Source: Auxenochlorella pyrenoidosa
Taxonomy: Eukaryota; Chlorophyta; Trebouxiophyceae; Chlorellales; Chlorellaceae
Reading direction: 5' to 3'
Assembly (NCBI GenBank): GCA_001430745.1
Contig: KQ482057.1
Span: 180,052-244,051, forward strand
DNA: 64,000 bases
Shown here: in pieces, positions 37,146 through 49,070 of the stretch
Position numbering within the stretch: the first letter of the stretch is position 1
Layout: every line of letters starts with the position of its first letter
Translations under genes and position numbers: made by a program
Notes under the pieces: generated by a model
What the model saw: only the letters and a program-made list of their open reading frames with translations
The model's database searches: none
What the model was told of the DNA's origin: nothing

Positions 37146-40100
37146 ATGTGCGACAGCTGCCCGCGATCTGCAGCAGGCAAGGCACTGTTGGGATGGGACG
37201 GAACAGGAATGCATGCTCGTGCCGGTCTGTCGCAATCGACAGCTCAACATTTGATGTGTGATAACGTCGTAGCATCAGCGCTGGCCGCTCTTAGTTTGGA
37301 AGAAGCAGCGGCCACAAGCAAGGTTGACGAAAATGGCCAAACCAGCGCTTATCAGGCCGCCGATGAGCTTCCTGGTATGCAAGACGTGATGGAGGCGCTA
37401 GAAGAGGTGCGCAGCTTGCCGCCGCCACCGCCGCCGCCTGCCACCGGCGCTGCCTGCGCCTCACAGAGCCGGCGCTCTTCCTGCCAACCTTCCATCCGTG
37501 CCTGCGTTGTTCGTGCCCTGTCCTCTGTACAGGCTCTTGCCTGGCCCTCCCGCTATGCTGACCTGGCCTCTCAGCTTGGCGTGCGGTGGCCCAAGGGCAT
37601 CCTCCTTCACGGCCCCCCCGGCTGCGGCAAGACAGCGGCAGTACACGCAGTGGCACGCCAGTGCAGCGCTGCTGTGCATCTGGTGACTGCGGCCTCCATC
37701 TTGGGGTCCTTTACAGGTCTGGTCGGCACGCCTGGCCGCTCTCCATGTCGGTGCATGCTGTGGCCTGATTACCATTTGCCAGCATTCCCGCCAGCGCTGA
37801 TGTATGCATGCGCTTGCATGCCCATGGCCTGTCCACCGCCGCCAAATATAGATGCTTGGATGTCTGCAGGCGAGTCGGAGCGGCGGCTGCGCGAGGCGTT
37901 TGCAACGGCTGCTAAAGATGCAGCCAGCGGTCGCTGCGTGGTCATCCTCCTTGATGAGGCAAGCGCGCCCAGCAAGGGCACTGCATCTTTCGTGTTGGGG
38001 TGGCTGATGTTAGACGCGCTCGACGTCACAGGACTTCCATTTGACATGGCAGCCCCTGCCTTGGCCTTGCTCTGCGCAGGTGGATGCCCTCTGCCCAAAG
38101 CGCAGCTCGGCAGGGCAGCACGAGGCACGGATTGTGGGGCAGCTGCTCACACTGCTGGACGGCTCGGCTGCGCTTGGCCCGTTGCAACAAAAGGCGGCAT
38201 TCCAGGGCAAAGGGTCGCTGGGGCGGCCAGCCCCTGGGCATATCTTGGTGGTTGGCACCACCAGCCGGCCCAACGCGTTGGACCCGGCCCTGCGGCGTCC
38301 AGGCAGGTGCGTGCTCTGCGCTGGCTGCCCTTAGCGTGCTGCGGCAATGTGAAGTGTTCGCAGGGTGCGTGCATTTCCTCCCTCCTGCGCCCAGTGGCAG
38401 CTGCTCAGCTTGCCGCTTCAATTTAAGTACGCTCCCTGCGTTCTGTCTGTTCTCTCCTTTCTTCTTGTCACTTCTTGCCACCTCGCTTCCTTGTTTGCCC
38501 TCTGTGATCGCGGAATTGCCTCCTTCCTTCCTCGCGTCTCCTCCTCTCAATGTTGCATTCTTTCCTTTCCGCTTGTGTGTTACCTCCGGCCTACTCAGCA
38601 ATCTAGAGTTTGCCCTGCCTCCTGGATGCAGGCTGGAGAGGGAGATTTTGGTGGGCATGCCAGATGCGTTGGCGCGAGCCAGCATCCTGCGGCTGCTCAC
38701 GCGGCAGTTGCCGCTCGATGAATCTCTCAGCCTGCAACGGTGAGCGCGAGGCCGTGCCTCTGGGGCACCCATGATTGGGTTCTGTCTAGTTGTCAAACTT
38801 TGCATCTTTTCGGCTCCAACATCCCGCTGCCATTGAAGCGAGAGACCGGAGCAAGCTGCTGCCGCTGCTGCTCTGCTCCTCCATGTCATTGCAGTCTGGC
38901 AGAGGACACGCACGGCTACACAGGCGCCGACCTGCGCGCGCTGTGCAGAGAGGCCGCCATGTGCGCCGTCAGCTTGACAGCAGCAGGAGCAGCGCAGGTT
39001 GCAGAGGGCGCCGGCGGGCAGCAGTTAAGCGAGCGGGGGCTGGCCGGCGCTGCCGCGGCACCACTTGCAGCGCAGCGGAGCAGTCACGATGCTGACAGCG
39101 GCGAGGGTACAGCAGCAGCAGCAGCAGCGGGAGCAGCAGCTGGTACGCAGCAGCATGCTGCCCATGTGCTGAGGCGGTTGTCGGCTGCCGACTTTGCCAC
39201 CGCCATGAAGCGGGTTGGGCCGTCCATGGCTCGAGGCTCGGCTGTAGAGTTTGAGGCCGCCAGGTGGGCCTGGCCAGCGGCTAGGCCACTGCTGACGTGT
39301 GTGCATCCATTCCGGCATGTGCCAATCAAGTGTGTCGCAGCATTGTTATTAGTTTGTTTCGGCCTGCCCATGCAGCTGGGACGACATTGGTGGCCTGGAG
39401 GGAGTGAAGCAGAAGCTCAAGTGAGGAGGGCCGCAGTCCGCAGCGCGGAAAACCACCGGCCTGTGAATGCCTGCCTTGCATTGGACCATGTTGCCAAGAG
39501 TCAAAGTGTCTGTGCCTGTGTAAGGCCACTCTCCCCTCTGCATGCTCGCAGGCAAGCCGTGGAGTGGCCGCTGCGACATGCCGATGCCTTCAAGCGCCTG
39601 GGGCTCACACCTCCCAGGCAAGCAAGCAGGCATGGAAAGCATCTGTGCATGTGCGTGGGCATAGAGCTGTTGGGTACAGGTGTCCACGACATGCCAGGAA
39701 GCAACTGCACGTGTGTACACTTGCACGCTCCCCAGTGCAGGGGCGTGCTGCTGCACGGGCCGCCCGGCTGCAGCAAGACAACCTTGGTCAGGGCGGCCGC
39801 CAGCGCTAGCGGCGCCACCTTCATCTCGCTGTCGGGTGCGGCAGGCAGCTGGGGAGGCCACGCCTGCAGCCGTCGGGTGGTGGCCGTGTGGTTTCACGCT
39901 TCTTATTTCTGTCTGTCAATATTTTGACATTCAAATTCACCTTGCCTGCAGGCGCCCAGCTGTACAGCATGTACGTGGGCGAGGGCGAGGCGCTGCTGCG
40001 CGAGACGTTCAGGCAAGGCGGGCAGGGCGTGGGCAGCCTGGCTGGCCACTGCTGGCGCGGCCGCGCGCCCACCACACCGTTGGGCTTCCTGACACGCCCC

Positions 40101-41193
40101 GCCCTGGGTACCACCGTGCCTGCAGGCGCGCCCGCCTGGTGGCCCCCGCCATCATCTTTTTCGACGAGCTCGACTCGCTGGTGGGCAAGCGGGTGGAGGG
40201 AAGGCAGACGGACGAGGTGACGGCCCGCATCCTGTCCTCCTTCCTCACCGAGATGGATGGGCTGGAGCTGGCGCGGGGGGTGCTGGTCATGGGCGCGACC
40301 AACCGGCCGCAGGCGCTCGACGCCGCACTCATCAGGTCGGGTGGCCGTCGCGTGCCCAGCTGTCTTCACAGCCTCATGAGCCTGCTGGCTCCGTGGACTT
40401 TACATGTGATCGATGAAATTGCTGTGCATGCATGCATGCATGCATGCATTCCTCTTGGCCAGGCCCTGACTGGAACCTCATCGCTTGTGCCGCTGCCACT
40501 CGCCAGCATGTTTGCTCATGTGCTGACGTGCCGTGCCGCTTTGGTGTTGCAGGCCTGGGCGCTTTGATGTGGTGCTGTACGTTCCCCCCCCCGATGAGCC
40601 CGGCCGTCTGCATGCGCTGCAGGTGATGCATGGTGGGGCTGCCACAGACTGCGTCATGGACCCGTTCCTGAGATGCACTTTAGTTGCTCTCTTCACACAT
40701 GTCAACCAGCAACTCCCGTGTATGTGCAGATCCACTGCCGCGACATCCCGCTTGCTGCCGATGTGGACCTTGGCAGCATTGCAGCCGCCACAGACTGCTA
40801 CACAGGTGAGGGCCCACGGCCCGGCAGCTGGATGTTGCTTCCGGCACTCACACTGCAATCATCCCATTGAGGCTGACCAGGGCTCGGCCCCGCCCTTACC
40901 ACCCGGCAGGCGCGGAATTGGCAGCCATTTGCCGAGAGGCGGCGATGTCGGCGCTGCGCGAGGGCGGACACAGCGGTGAGACCACATGTTCATTGCACAC
41001 GGCAATGAATTCAAGCTGTATGCATGTAAAACGTGTGAGCCAGTCCGTGCATTTAAGCTGCTCACCCTGCTTCTGCCATGTCCCCGCAGCTAGGGAGGTT
41101 GGCCAGCGGCACTTTCTGGCATCACTTGCGGGGCTGCGGCCACACCTGGACGCGGCAGAGCTGTCCAAGTACGAGAACTGGGGCCGGCAGTGA
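37146..41193 (+). CDS. AFG2/SPATA5/CIP111-type double AAA ATPase
   Basis: Hexameric AAA+ ATPase; yeast Afg2/Drg1 releases Rlp24 from pre-60S particles and plant CIP111 is its calmodulin-binding relative. D1: [20 protein letters not shown] (Walker A), [17 protein letters not shown] joined to VDALCPKRS (Walker B), [20 protein letters not shown]2: [40 protein letters not shown] (the GCSKT form typical of this subfamily), [48 protein letters not shown]. The end is [15 protein letters not shown] at 41191-41193. In-frame ATGs at 37146, 37209 and 37254 are all possible; the family gives no help in choosing. The usual N-terminal substrate domain is missing: only a short leader precedes D1. Three introns begin with GC (37959, 39618, 40013). 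Confidence 0.9.
40424..40449. repeat. (TGCA)n microsatellite in an AFG2-like gene intron
   Basis: About six copies of ATGC in a row, palindromic on both strands, inside the intron that precedes the GRFDVVLYV exon. Confidence 0.9.
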
Positions 41194-41232
41194 CTGATGC
41201 ACTTTACAGATGCCAGTGTTGTTCCGCCACAG

Positions 41233-41237
41233 TGTAA
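41233..41237 (+). terminator. Possible TGTAA poly(A) signal of the AFG2-like gene
   Basis: TGTAA, the polyadenylation signal used by volvocine green algae, occurs 40 bases after the stop codon, in the 131-base convergent space before the choline/ethanolamine kinase stop. Whether this alga uses TGTAA is not shown by the window; several other genes lack it nearby. Confidence 0.3.
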
Positions 41238-41324
41238 CAGAATTCATTCCTAAACAAATGACCCAGGGGCAGGCTCAAGCTGACAGCCAGAATTTAGCGA
41301 CGCCGGTCCGAGGTGCCCGGGAAC

Positions 41325-43856
41325 TCAGTGTGCAAACACTCGCGCTGCCTCTGCCAGGAACTCCTCCTTCCTGCGGCGGTACTCGGCCCACCGCAGCTGC
41401 GCATACCCAAGGTAATCAAAGTCTATCGAGCTCCACTTGGCCTGCAAACACACAGTCAGGTCGGTCTTTGGCGCATGTAGCCCAGTGGACCTGCTGCTTG
41501 GTGGGTGCGCCCTGCTGCCTAACCATCGTTTGCTGCGCACCCAAGCGCGCCCACACAAGCAAGCATCACACCTGCAGCAGGCTCCAAGTGCCCCAATACT
41601 GGTGTGATGCCAGCGAATAAACGTTGGCTTCTGCCACATGCCGCGCCAGCTGCGCCTCATCCTGGGGGCCAGGATGGAGCAGGGTGGAGCAGGGTGGAAC
41701 AGCAGGCCAGGCACGCCGGCAGCGATGTGGACAACACTCGAAACCGCAAAGCAGAGATGCATACAGCGATGGTGCAACCACGCTGCAATAGGCTTTCCCT
41801 GCCACGCACCACTGCTGCATCATCACTGCCATGGTTGGCCGCTGCTGCTGCAAGGTAGTGCCGAATGAAGAGCGCCGCCTGCTCCCTGCCAGGGTAGCGC
41901 GTGTAGTCACAGTCGAAGCCCGCATACCTGCAGGGAGCGGCTCAGCTCAAGGACATGAGCAGAGGAGGGGAAGGCAGAAAGACGCATTCCTTGTTTCAAG
42001 GCGGTCGCGCAGCCATGGGGCCCCATGCATGCAGCATGCCGAAAGCGAGGAGGAGGGAATGAACAGTGCGTGCGGCACTCACTCGCAGAAGTGGTTGCCC
42101 CAATCGAAGCCGCGGGGCGCCAAGTCGGCATACTCAAAGTCGATGAAAGTCATCACACCCCGCTGGCACTCTGCAGTGCTGCCCTCCTCACGACTGCTGC
42201 CGCAGCCTGCCCCCTGGCTACCGCCGGCTGCCTCTGCTGCCGCACCATCTTCAGGCACGCCCTCCAACGGCACCATGATGTTGCCTGCAGCCAGGCATGA
42301 ATACAATGCAGCATTGAGCATGTGCCAGTGTGCATACGCGCATCTCCGACATGCTCACATGCGTAATACGCCCACGTGGGCAGAATGCAGGCATGCTGTG
42401 TACTGAGCAGATGTCAAGAGGTGGCACGTCTCACCTGAAAGCACGTCATTGTGACCAAACACCACTGGGCTGTCGGCGGCAGAGGCAGCCAGCTCCACTT
42501 GGTCGACCTCTGCCCGCAGCGCGGCAAAGTCAAATGAGGCAAACACGCGCTGCTTCTGCAGAATGGGGCAAACCTGCCAGCCAGGTCGAGTCATGCAAGC
42601 CGCAGCAGGCGCCATCCTGGACGATTGCAAGCCATTCAACGCGACAGCCGCCAGCAGGCACCAACTGCGCTTGGAGGCTGCTTGCAGGCAGCGCCCACCT
42701 CGGGGTCTTCAAACACAAACTGCTCCGCAATGTCCAGCCACTCCCGGATGCGGCCAAAGGGGGTGCGGCCGCGCTTCTCTGCGCCCTGCGCCCTCGGGAC
42801 GTGGCACACTTGTGGGTACGCCGCGTGCGCCCTGAGGAGCACACCAGCCAGCGCCAAAGTCGCCCTTGATGTTGCACGTTCCGCAGGCAAACAAGTTGAC
42901 CGGTGCCTCCCCACCTGCTGCGGCGGTATGCTGTGGAAGCGCGCCAGCGTGGCGGCGACGACGGGCACGAAGCTCGGCGACGCCATCTCCTCTGGCTGCT
43001 CAGCACAAGGACGAGGCGGCGCAGGGTGTCCCGCGTAAGTCCAGCCAGCGTGCCTGGCTTGCAGCACAGGCGGGACAGGTGGCGGCGTGCCGTGAAGGGT
43101 CCCCCACCTGGAGCGAGCGCATCTGCAGGAACTCCTCGATGCGCCCATTGGCAAAGGTTGCTAGCACCTGCGTGCACAAAGGGGAAATGGCACCCACGAG
43201 GTTGCTGGCCACCTTGCTCGTAATCCAGCGACCTGCCTGGACAGGTGCAGGGGGAGCGCTCCTCATGCTGGTGCAGGGTTCGCAGCGCATTGTGCCGCAC
43301 TGCAGGTGTGGTGCAGGGAACGCCAGGCGCCAGTTGGACAGTGCCCCAGCATGCATCACCCGCATGCTGGCTCGCCTGCGGCCCAAAGCCGTGCTTGTTC
43401 ACCAGCCGCATCACCTCCAGCTCCCGTGCACGGTCGATGAAGCGTTCCGTGTTGTCGCCGTAAATGCGGAACGCAGCCTTGCCCGCAGGGCAGGACACGG
43501 CAAACAGCGCGTTCGAAATGCCGCCGGCCAGCAGGCTCACGTCCACGCGCGCCCCCGCCCAGCCTGGCAGCAGGCGCTGGCAGGCCGACACGATGGCTGC
43601 AGTGAGCTCATCCTTGGGTGCATGGCCATCTATGGAGAGTTCGGGGGCGTGCTGCAAGAATGGGGAAGGGCAGGTGGGCCAGCTCTGTCAAGCAAGCCGC
43701 CCGTTGCGCAGGGCGTCGTCGGCAGCTTGGGGGATGCGCCTCCTGGGCTGCGTATTTTTATTGCATGATCTTCTGAAGCCAAACATGTTCCCCGACCAAG
43801 CCGCTGGTGCCCAGGGCTGCGAGCTCCGCTTCCAGGGAGCGAGCCTTCCGCGCCAT
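41325..43856 (-). CDS. Choline/ethanolamine kinase
   Basis: Phosphorylates ethanolamine and/or choline, the first step of the Kennedy pathway to PE and PC. Main exons read LLAGGISNALFAVSCP, KAAFRIYGDNTERFIDRARE, VLATFANGRIEEFLQMRSLQ, PVVFGHNDVLSG joined in phase to NIMVPLEG (catalytic HNDxxxxN), VMTFIDFEYADLAPRGFDWG and NHFCEYAGFDCDYTRYPG. The C-terminus WAEYRRRKEEFLAEAARVF ends at TGA 41325-41327. Position and motifs fit ethanolamine kinase slightly better than choline kinase, but they do not decide. The exon starting HAPELSIDGHAPKDE has no ATG, so an upstream exon is needed. The best candidate begins at the ATG at 43856 (MARKARSLEAELAALGTSG) with a donor near GTCGGG or GTTTGG. That first exon is a guess. 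Confidence 0.88.
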
Positions 43857-44299
43857 CGCGCGGTTGCGCTGCACTTAGCACTCACAACCGGCTGCATGAA
43901 GAGCAGGGAAGTGCTCGATCGTGCTGCGACTAGGTTTTGAGGAACCTAAGCCAGCCGACTTCTTGCTGCGAGCTCTTCCTGGTCGAGGTTCAGTGGCTAC
44001 AAACAACACAAATCAAAGATCTGCGACGTGTGGCGTGCACAGGCACTGGCTTGCCATTGCCACTGCCCTGGCGCCACCTAAGGCGGGAGGGCACACAAGC
44101 TCGCCCTGTGTGATTGTCATGTACTTGGGGAAGACTGCAGTTGCACTTGGGACTTTACTTCTCATGCCTGCAATTCAATGAGCAGGTGCAGCACTCCAAA
44201 TTGTTGCCTCCCATGCCAGCAACATGCCGCGCAAAACAGGGCTGCCATAGGCGTTTGTTGTTTCAGTGCAATGCAAGGCCCTGTCGGCCAGGGCCTGCC
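43857..44299. other. Spacer between RPA70 3' end and choline/ethanolamine kinase start
   Basis: About 440 bases between two minus-strand genes, expected to hold the RPA70 3' UTR and the kinase promoter. No motif or gene was recognised. Confidence 0.45.
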
Positions 44300-47200
44300 T
44301 CAAGACGCTGCCGCCGCAATCAGGCCCAGCAGGCGCCGTGACTCGACGGCATAGTCGGTGGGGCGGATGTCGGCGACCGAGAAGCGCTGCCGCATCTCGC
44401 CCTGGTACTCCTGCACCATCACATGGGCAGCACAGGGAGACTCAGATACGTGCACACGACGCGCCTGCAAGAGAGGCCTGCATGCAGGAGCATGTGCTGC
44501 ACAAATCGAGGCGGGCGCAAGGCGGCAGCATAAGCATACCGTCGTCGGACGAGGCGCGCACCTGCACTTGCGCCTTGAGGCGCAGCACGTGGTCCTTCCA
44601 CAGCGCGGCGCTCAGGGCAGACCGGTAGCGCTTCTCGTCTGCAGCAGCAGGTGGTTGGCTTGAGGCCGAGTGTCATTGGATATGATGAGAGCTGATCGTC
44701 AGCAAGCACACTCACGACTTGACCCTGCGGCTGGTAAGAGCTACCTCGTAAAGAACATTAGGCAGCCCACCTGAGCGCAGGGCTGCCAGCTCATCTGCCG
44801 TCATGCCCAGCAGCTGCTCTGCCTGCACAAGCAAAGGCAAGTGGAGGTAGATAGGTTGGAGCAGCCCTCCAAGTATGGTGGAGCAGCCCTCCCGCCGCTC
44901 GGTGTGCCCTGCCTTGCATGCTATGGGGTTGCACCACATTGTCCGCAACCCCTGCCGCGCAAAGCCCAGGCAGCAGCGCCTGGGCAGGTCAACAACCCAC
45001 ACCCTGTCACTTGCCTGCTCGTTGAACACCTGCACCGAGCACTCGCCAGTCTCGTCGACAACCTTGGCAAGGAAGATGTAGCGGTGCACCATGGAGGAGA
45101 TGGTCGTGTTGTCATACTCGCAAAAGTACTGGCCGGGACCCTGCTCAACCACCTGCAGAGCACAACATGCGGTGTATCGGATCAGCAAATTGGCTCACAC
45201 CGAATGCCAAGAGGCAGAGCACCCCTCTTCAACTTGTCAGGCACCCCTCAGCAATCTCCCCCTTGCCTTGCGGTTGTTTTCGGGGTTGGCCATGTAGTAC
45301 ATTGTCTGGTCTGGGTTGATGCTTGCAAATGTGGCTGCAGAAAAGGGGGCGGCGTCCCAGCACTTGGCTGCACAGCTCGCTGATGGTGTGGCGGCTGCAG
45401 CAACATGAGCGCAAACAGGGCGCAACAGCTGTTTCTGCCTCCATCTGCAGCACGCCGCACGCCTGCCCCCACCCACCCATCACAGTCGCATAGTGCGGCT
45501 TGTCCTGCGGTGTTGCTGGTGTTGCGGCGCGGAAGGTTACCAGTGATGCACGCTCCTGCGGGCCGCCGGTGCCAGAGCGCCTGCGTATAAAAAGGAGGGG
45601 CAAAAAGATTTGAAATGTGCTTACGCTGCGCAGCCGGTGAGTGCCACTTTCTTAGCATTCGCACATGGCCCTCTGTCGACAAGCAGTTTGGCACACCCAG
45701 CTTCCACAGAGCGTCTTCAGTGCGCATCGCCTGCGCTGCTTGCAGCTAGTTAAATTGCAAACCTCCATTGTTGACAGGCAAACCTGTGCCAAACCAATCC
45801 AGCTGTCATGGGTATTAGGCCTCGGCCACAGCGCACGCATACCAGCTGCGCTGCTTGCAGCACGTGCATGCCATAAGCATGCCCTCTCACTTGATGGCTG
45901 TGGCCAGGCCCTCGCCCACGTGGGTGGTGGCTGCGCCGCGCCCAGATGCATCGTACCACTCACGCAGAGCCGACACCTCCGGGATGTCGGGCGAGTTGAT
46001 GAGCACAGCGCTGCGCTGCAGAGTGCTCACTGCAGGCGGGCGGCAGCGGCGACAGCGCATGGGTTGCTCAGAGTGCATCGACAAGCAAAAACCGCAGTGA
46101 AGCACTGCAGGTGCACAGCATGGCACTGCTGCTTGCCCTCTCTAGCCAAGGCAGTCTGGCTGAAAATTCCACTGTCGTTTACACACCCACACCCACACCA
46201 AACGCGCAAATGTAGGCATTGGGCCTCACCTGACACGCCATTGTACGAGGACACCCGGCAGGAGGAGATTGCCACCACTGGCGCCGACCCTGCCTGCTCC
46301 TCCAGCTCGCGGCCCGGGCCCTCTGCAGTGCTGCCCCACAGCGTGACCACCACCGTCTTCAGGCTGCGACCATCATCACGAGTGGGAAGATGACGATTGA
46401 GAGCAGGGTTGGATGATCAGTTTGCAGGTTGGCATGCAGGCATGCTGTGGTTTGCCTGGGCACATTTGAGCAGCACAGGGGGCTTCAATTGCCTTCCAAC
46501 CCAGCAGCCCCGAACCCTCACTGCTTCTGGACTTGCAGGTGGCACAGCTTAATTTGGCACAGTCCCGTCACGCTATTTCCCAGCAGAGGAGCAAGGCCTG
46601 CGGTGCCCCATGCCCACCTCTGGTCAACCAGCGTAATGTCGCGCCGGCTCAGCTCCACTTGATCGGTCTTGCGCTTCACGCTGCCCAGCGGCCTCACCTC
46701 CGTAACCACGCCCACCACATCCACAAGCATCTGCACGGGGCGCAGGCAGCTCCCCCCACCCAGGTTGAGGTGAGGCGGCAACTGAGGGAAGAGGCAGCAG
46801 GCGCCTGGTAGCAGAGCATGCCGAGGCGGTCGGGACAGCACCTTCTGGCCGACTTGCATGTGGCCCTGCCTTGGCCTGGGGCCCTATGGCAGCCTTGCGC
46901 TGTGGCCATCAGCCCTGTAACCAAGCTGGTGGCTTGCAGTCCACCCACTGCTCACCTTCTTGTCCGCATAAGCCGCCAGCTGGTCAATGGCCACAAACTC
47001 CATTTTGCCGTGCATCTTGCTGGTGTCGATATCCTCAGCTGCGGAGCAGCAGGAGATGCGAGGCATGCCTTGAAGCAGCACAGCGAGGGAACTTGGCAAC
47101 AGGGCAACGAGAGCCTTATGCACGTTGTTCTGCCAGAGGTGTCCGCGGCTGCCCCTCACCCTTCCACGCGCTTTGCCTCTTCCTCACCGCAGCTTTCCAG

Positions 47201-48712
47201 CTCAAACGAGGCCGGGTCAAAGTGCAGCGCGTAATCGTTCCGCACGCGGCTGTAGCGCTTGTCTGCGGGCTTGACGTTGCCGCGGCCAAAGATGTACACC
47301 TGGAGCAAGCAAGGGGGAAGTGTCGCACAGGGCCAACTGTTGCACCCTGCTGTACGCCTTTGCATCCGCTGCCACAAGGCACGCAGTGCAAAGAGCAAAA
47401 AGCTCTTCCCATATTCCATCCGTTGCCGCCTGCCCAGCACGCCTTCCTCGGTTCCTAGGCTCTCCAACAAGCAAATGGCGGCGCCGGGCACACCCCCTCA
47501 CCTTGCCCTCCTCCAGCAGCTCGTCGGCGCGGTCGGCAGCGTCACGCCAAAAGGTGGCCTCGATGGCGGTGCCCTGCTCGTCCACCAGCTCCACATTGAG
47601 CAAGAAGCCCTTGGAGAAGGCACGCTTGGGCTGCTTGGCCACCACCTTGGCCTTGATGGACCAGTTGTTATTGTAGGGGTTGAGCGCGGAGATGGGCTGC
47701 AGCGGGCGCTTGCTGGCGGAGCCGATGCCCATCTTCTGCGCCCTGCAGGGGAAGGGGACTAACGGCAGGCGGCGTCTGAGTCAGGCAGGCGTCTGAGTCA
47801 GGCAGGCATGCCGGGATGGGAGAGGTGTCCCATGCGAGCAAACTTCTGCTGCCTCAGACGAGATGCTCCCGCTGCTGGAGTATAAACTAGATGAGCTTTG
47901 GGTTCAACAATGTCGAGCATCACCATTCGCCGCACCGCCTACAGCGCCGACCAGCATGACTCACCAGCCGGCAGAGGGTGGGGTGGGGTGGTTGCCAGGC
48001 GTGGCGTAGGGCGAGGTCTTGGCCAGGGCCGCAGACTGGGTCTTCAGCGCCGCAGCGGGCGTCTTGGCGGCAGCCTCAGCAGCCTGCTCGGCCGGTGGCG
48101 CGTCTGTCTGCATCTGCTCTGCCGTTGGGGCTGTTGCCGTGCTGCCCCCCTCCAGCTTCACCGCTGCGTCATCTCCGGCTCCCAGCAGCTCTGCCTTGGC
48201 CACAATGAGCAGGTGGCCGCTCCCAATCGCTGACACATTGGCCTCTTGCACCCGCACCAGTGCCTGGTTCTTCAGCTGCGTGCCGAACTCACGAGCCACC
48301 TGCCAGCAGGCACGTGTGGGGAGCAAGAGGCGAGGGAGGGGTGGATGGGCGTGTTCTTTGAGTAATGAATGCATCGCAACCGCAGCTCAGCAACCCATGT
48401 GCTGTGCCGCCAGGCCGGCGGGGACCCACCTGCGAGGTGAACACGCTCGCAATGTTCTCCTTGCCATCCGTCAGTTGACACTTAATCTTGCCATTGTCCA
48501 GATGTTGACACTCGCCCGCCACCTGCATCACCAAGCGGCAGTGGGTGGGGAAATGCATCGTGAAATCGCGAAATACAACCGTCACCTTGTGCACAGGTGA
48601 CGGCCAGGCACCGCCGCGGCAGCGGGCCAGCGCCTCTCCCCGATCGCACCTTGAGCTCCACCGCAGCCTCCACGGCGCCCTGCTCCTTGAGTGCGCTGAT
48701 GACGCCAGCCAT
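44300..48712 (-). CDS. RPA1: Replication protein A 70-kDa subunit
   Basis: Large subunit of the ssDNA-binding RPA trimer for replication, repair and recombination. ATG at 48712 (MAGVISALKEQGAVEAAVEL). The N-terminal OB fold includes GKIKCQLTDGKENIASVFTS and QVAREFGTQLKNQALVRVQE. After a Thr/Ala/Pro linker come ALNPYNNNWSIKAKVVAKQP (DBD-A), VELVDEQGTAIEATFWRDAA, YAADKK-type DBD-B with LVDVVGVVTEVRPLGSVKRK and VVVTLWGSTAEG, then DBD-C with DQTMYYMANPENNRK, VVEQGPGQYFCEYDNTTISS and FLAKVVDETGECSVQVFNEQ. The end is RQRFSVADIRPTDYAVESRR, TGA at 44300-44302. In DBD-C the zinc ribbon is degenerate: only one of the four usual cysteines remains. The intron at 45153-45266 has a GC donor. It is divergent from the XEG113-like gene. 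Confidence 0.96.
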
Positions 48713-49070
48713 GGCGCGGTCGAATTTAAAATAGGTCGGCCCGACAACAGCCGGGCTGCACTGTCCTGTCGAGGTAGTCCTCAGATATATTCCCTGCCCC
48801 GACTAGCTAGAGAGCAGGCAGGCAGGCAGGCAGGCGAGGGGCAGGCTTGGAGCAGCAGTGGCAGCAGAGGAATGGTGTGAATCAATATGTTCATCCGATC
48901 GTCGCGGACAGCCTCGATGGCGCCAGACGATTGAGATGGAGCAGCGAGACAGCTGGGCCGCAGCATGTGCCCAGCAGCTGTCTTCTCAGGTGGTCCCGCT
49001 GCCTGCCAATCTGAGGAGACTCTCATTGATGCGGAAGCAATAGATCTGCAAACATTCTGCCGTTGACGGC
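48713..49070. promoter_or_regulatory. Divergent promoter between RPA1 and the XEG113-like gene
   Basis: 358 bases between two start codons reading outward. It contains an AT-rich TTTAAAATA segment about 12-20 bases upstream of the RPA1 ATG and a GCAG microsatellite. The promoter role is inferred from layout. Confidence 0.55.
48814..48835. repeat. (GCAG)n microsatellite
   Basis: Five tandem GCAG units in the RPA1/XEG113-like intergenic promoter. Confidence 0.9.
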
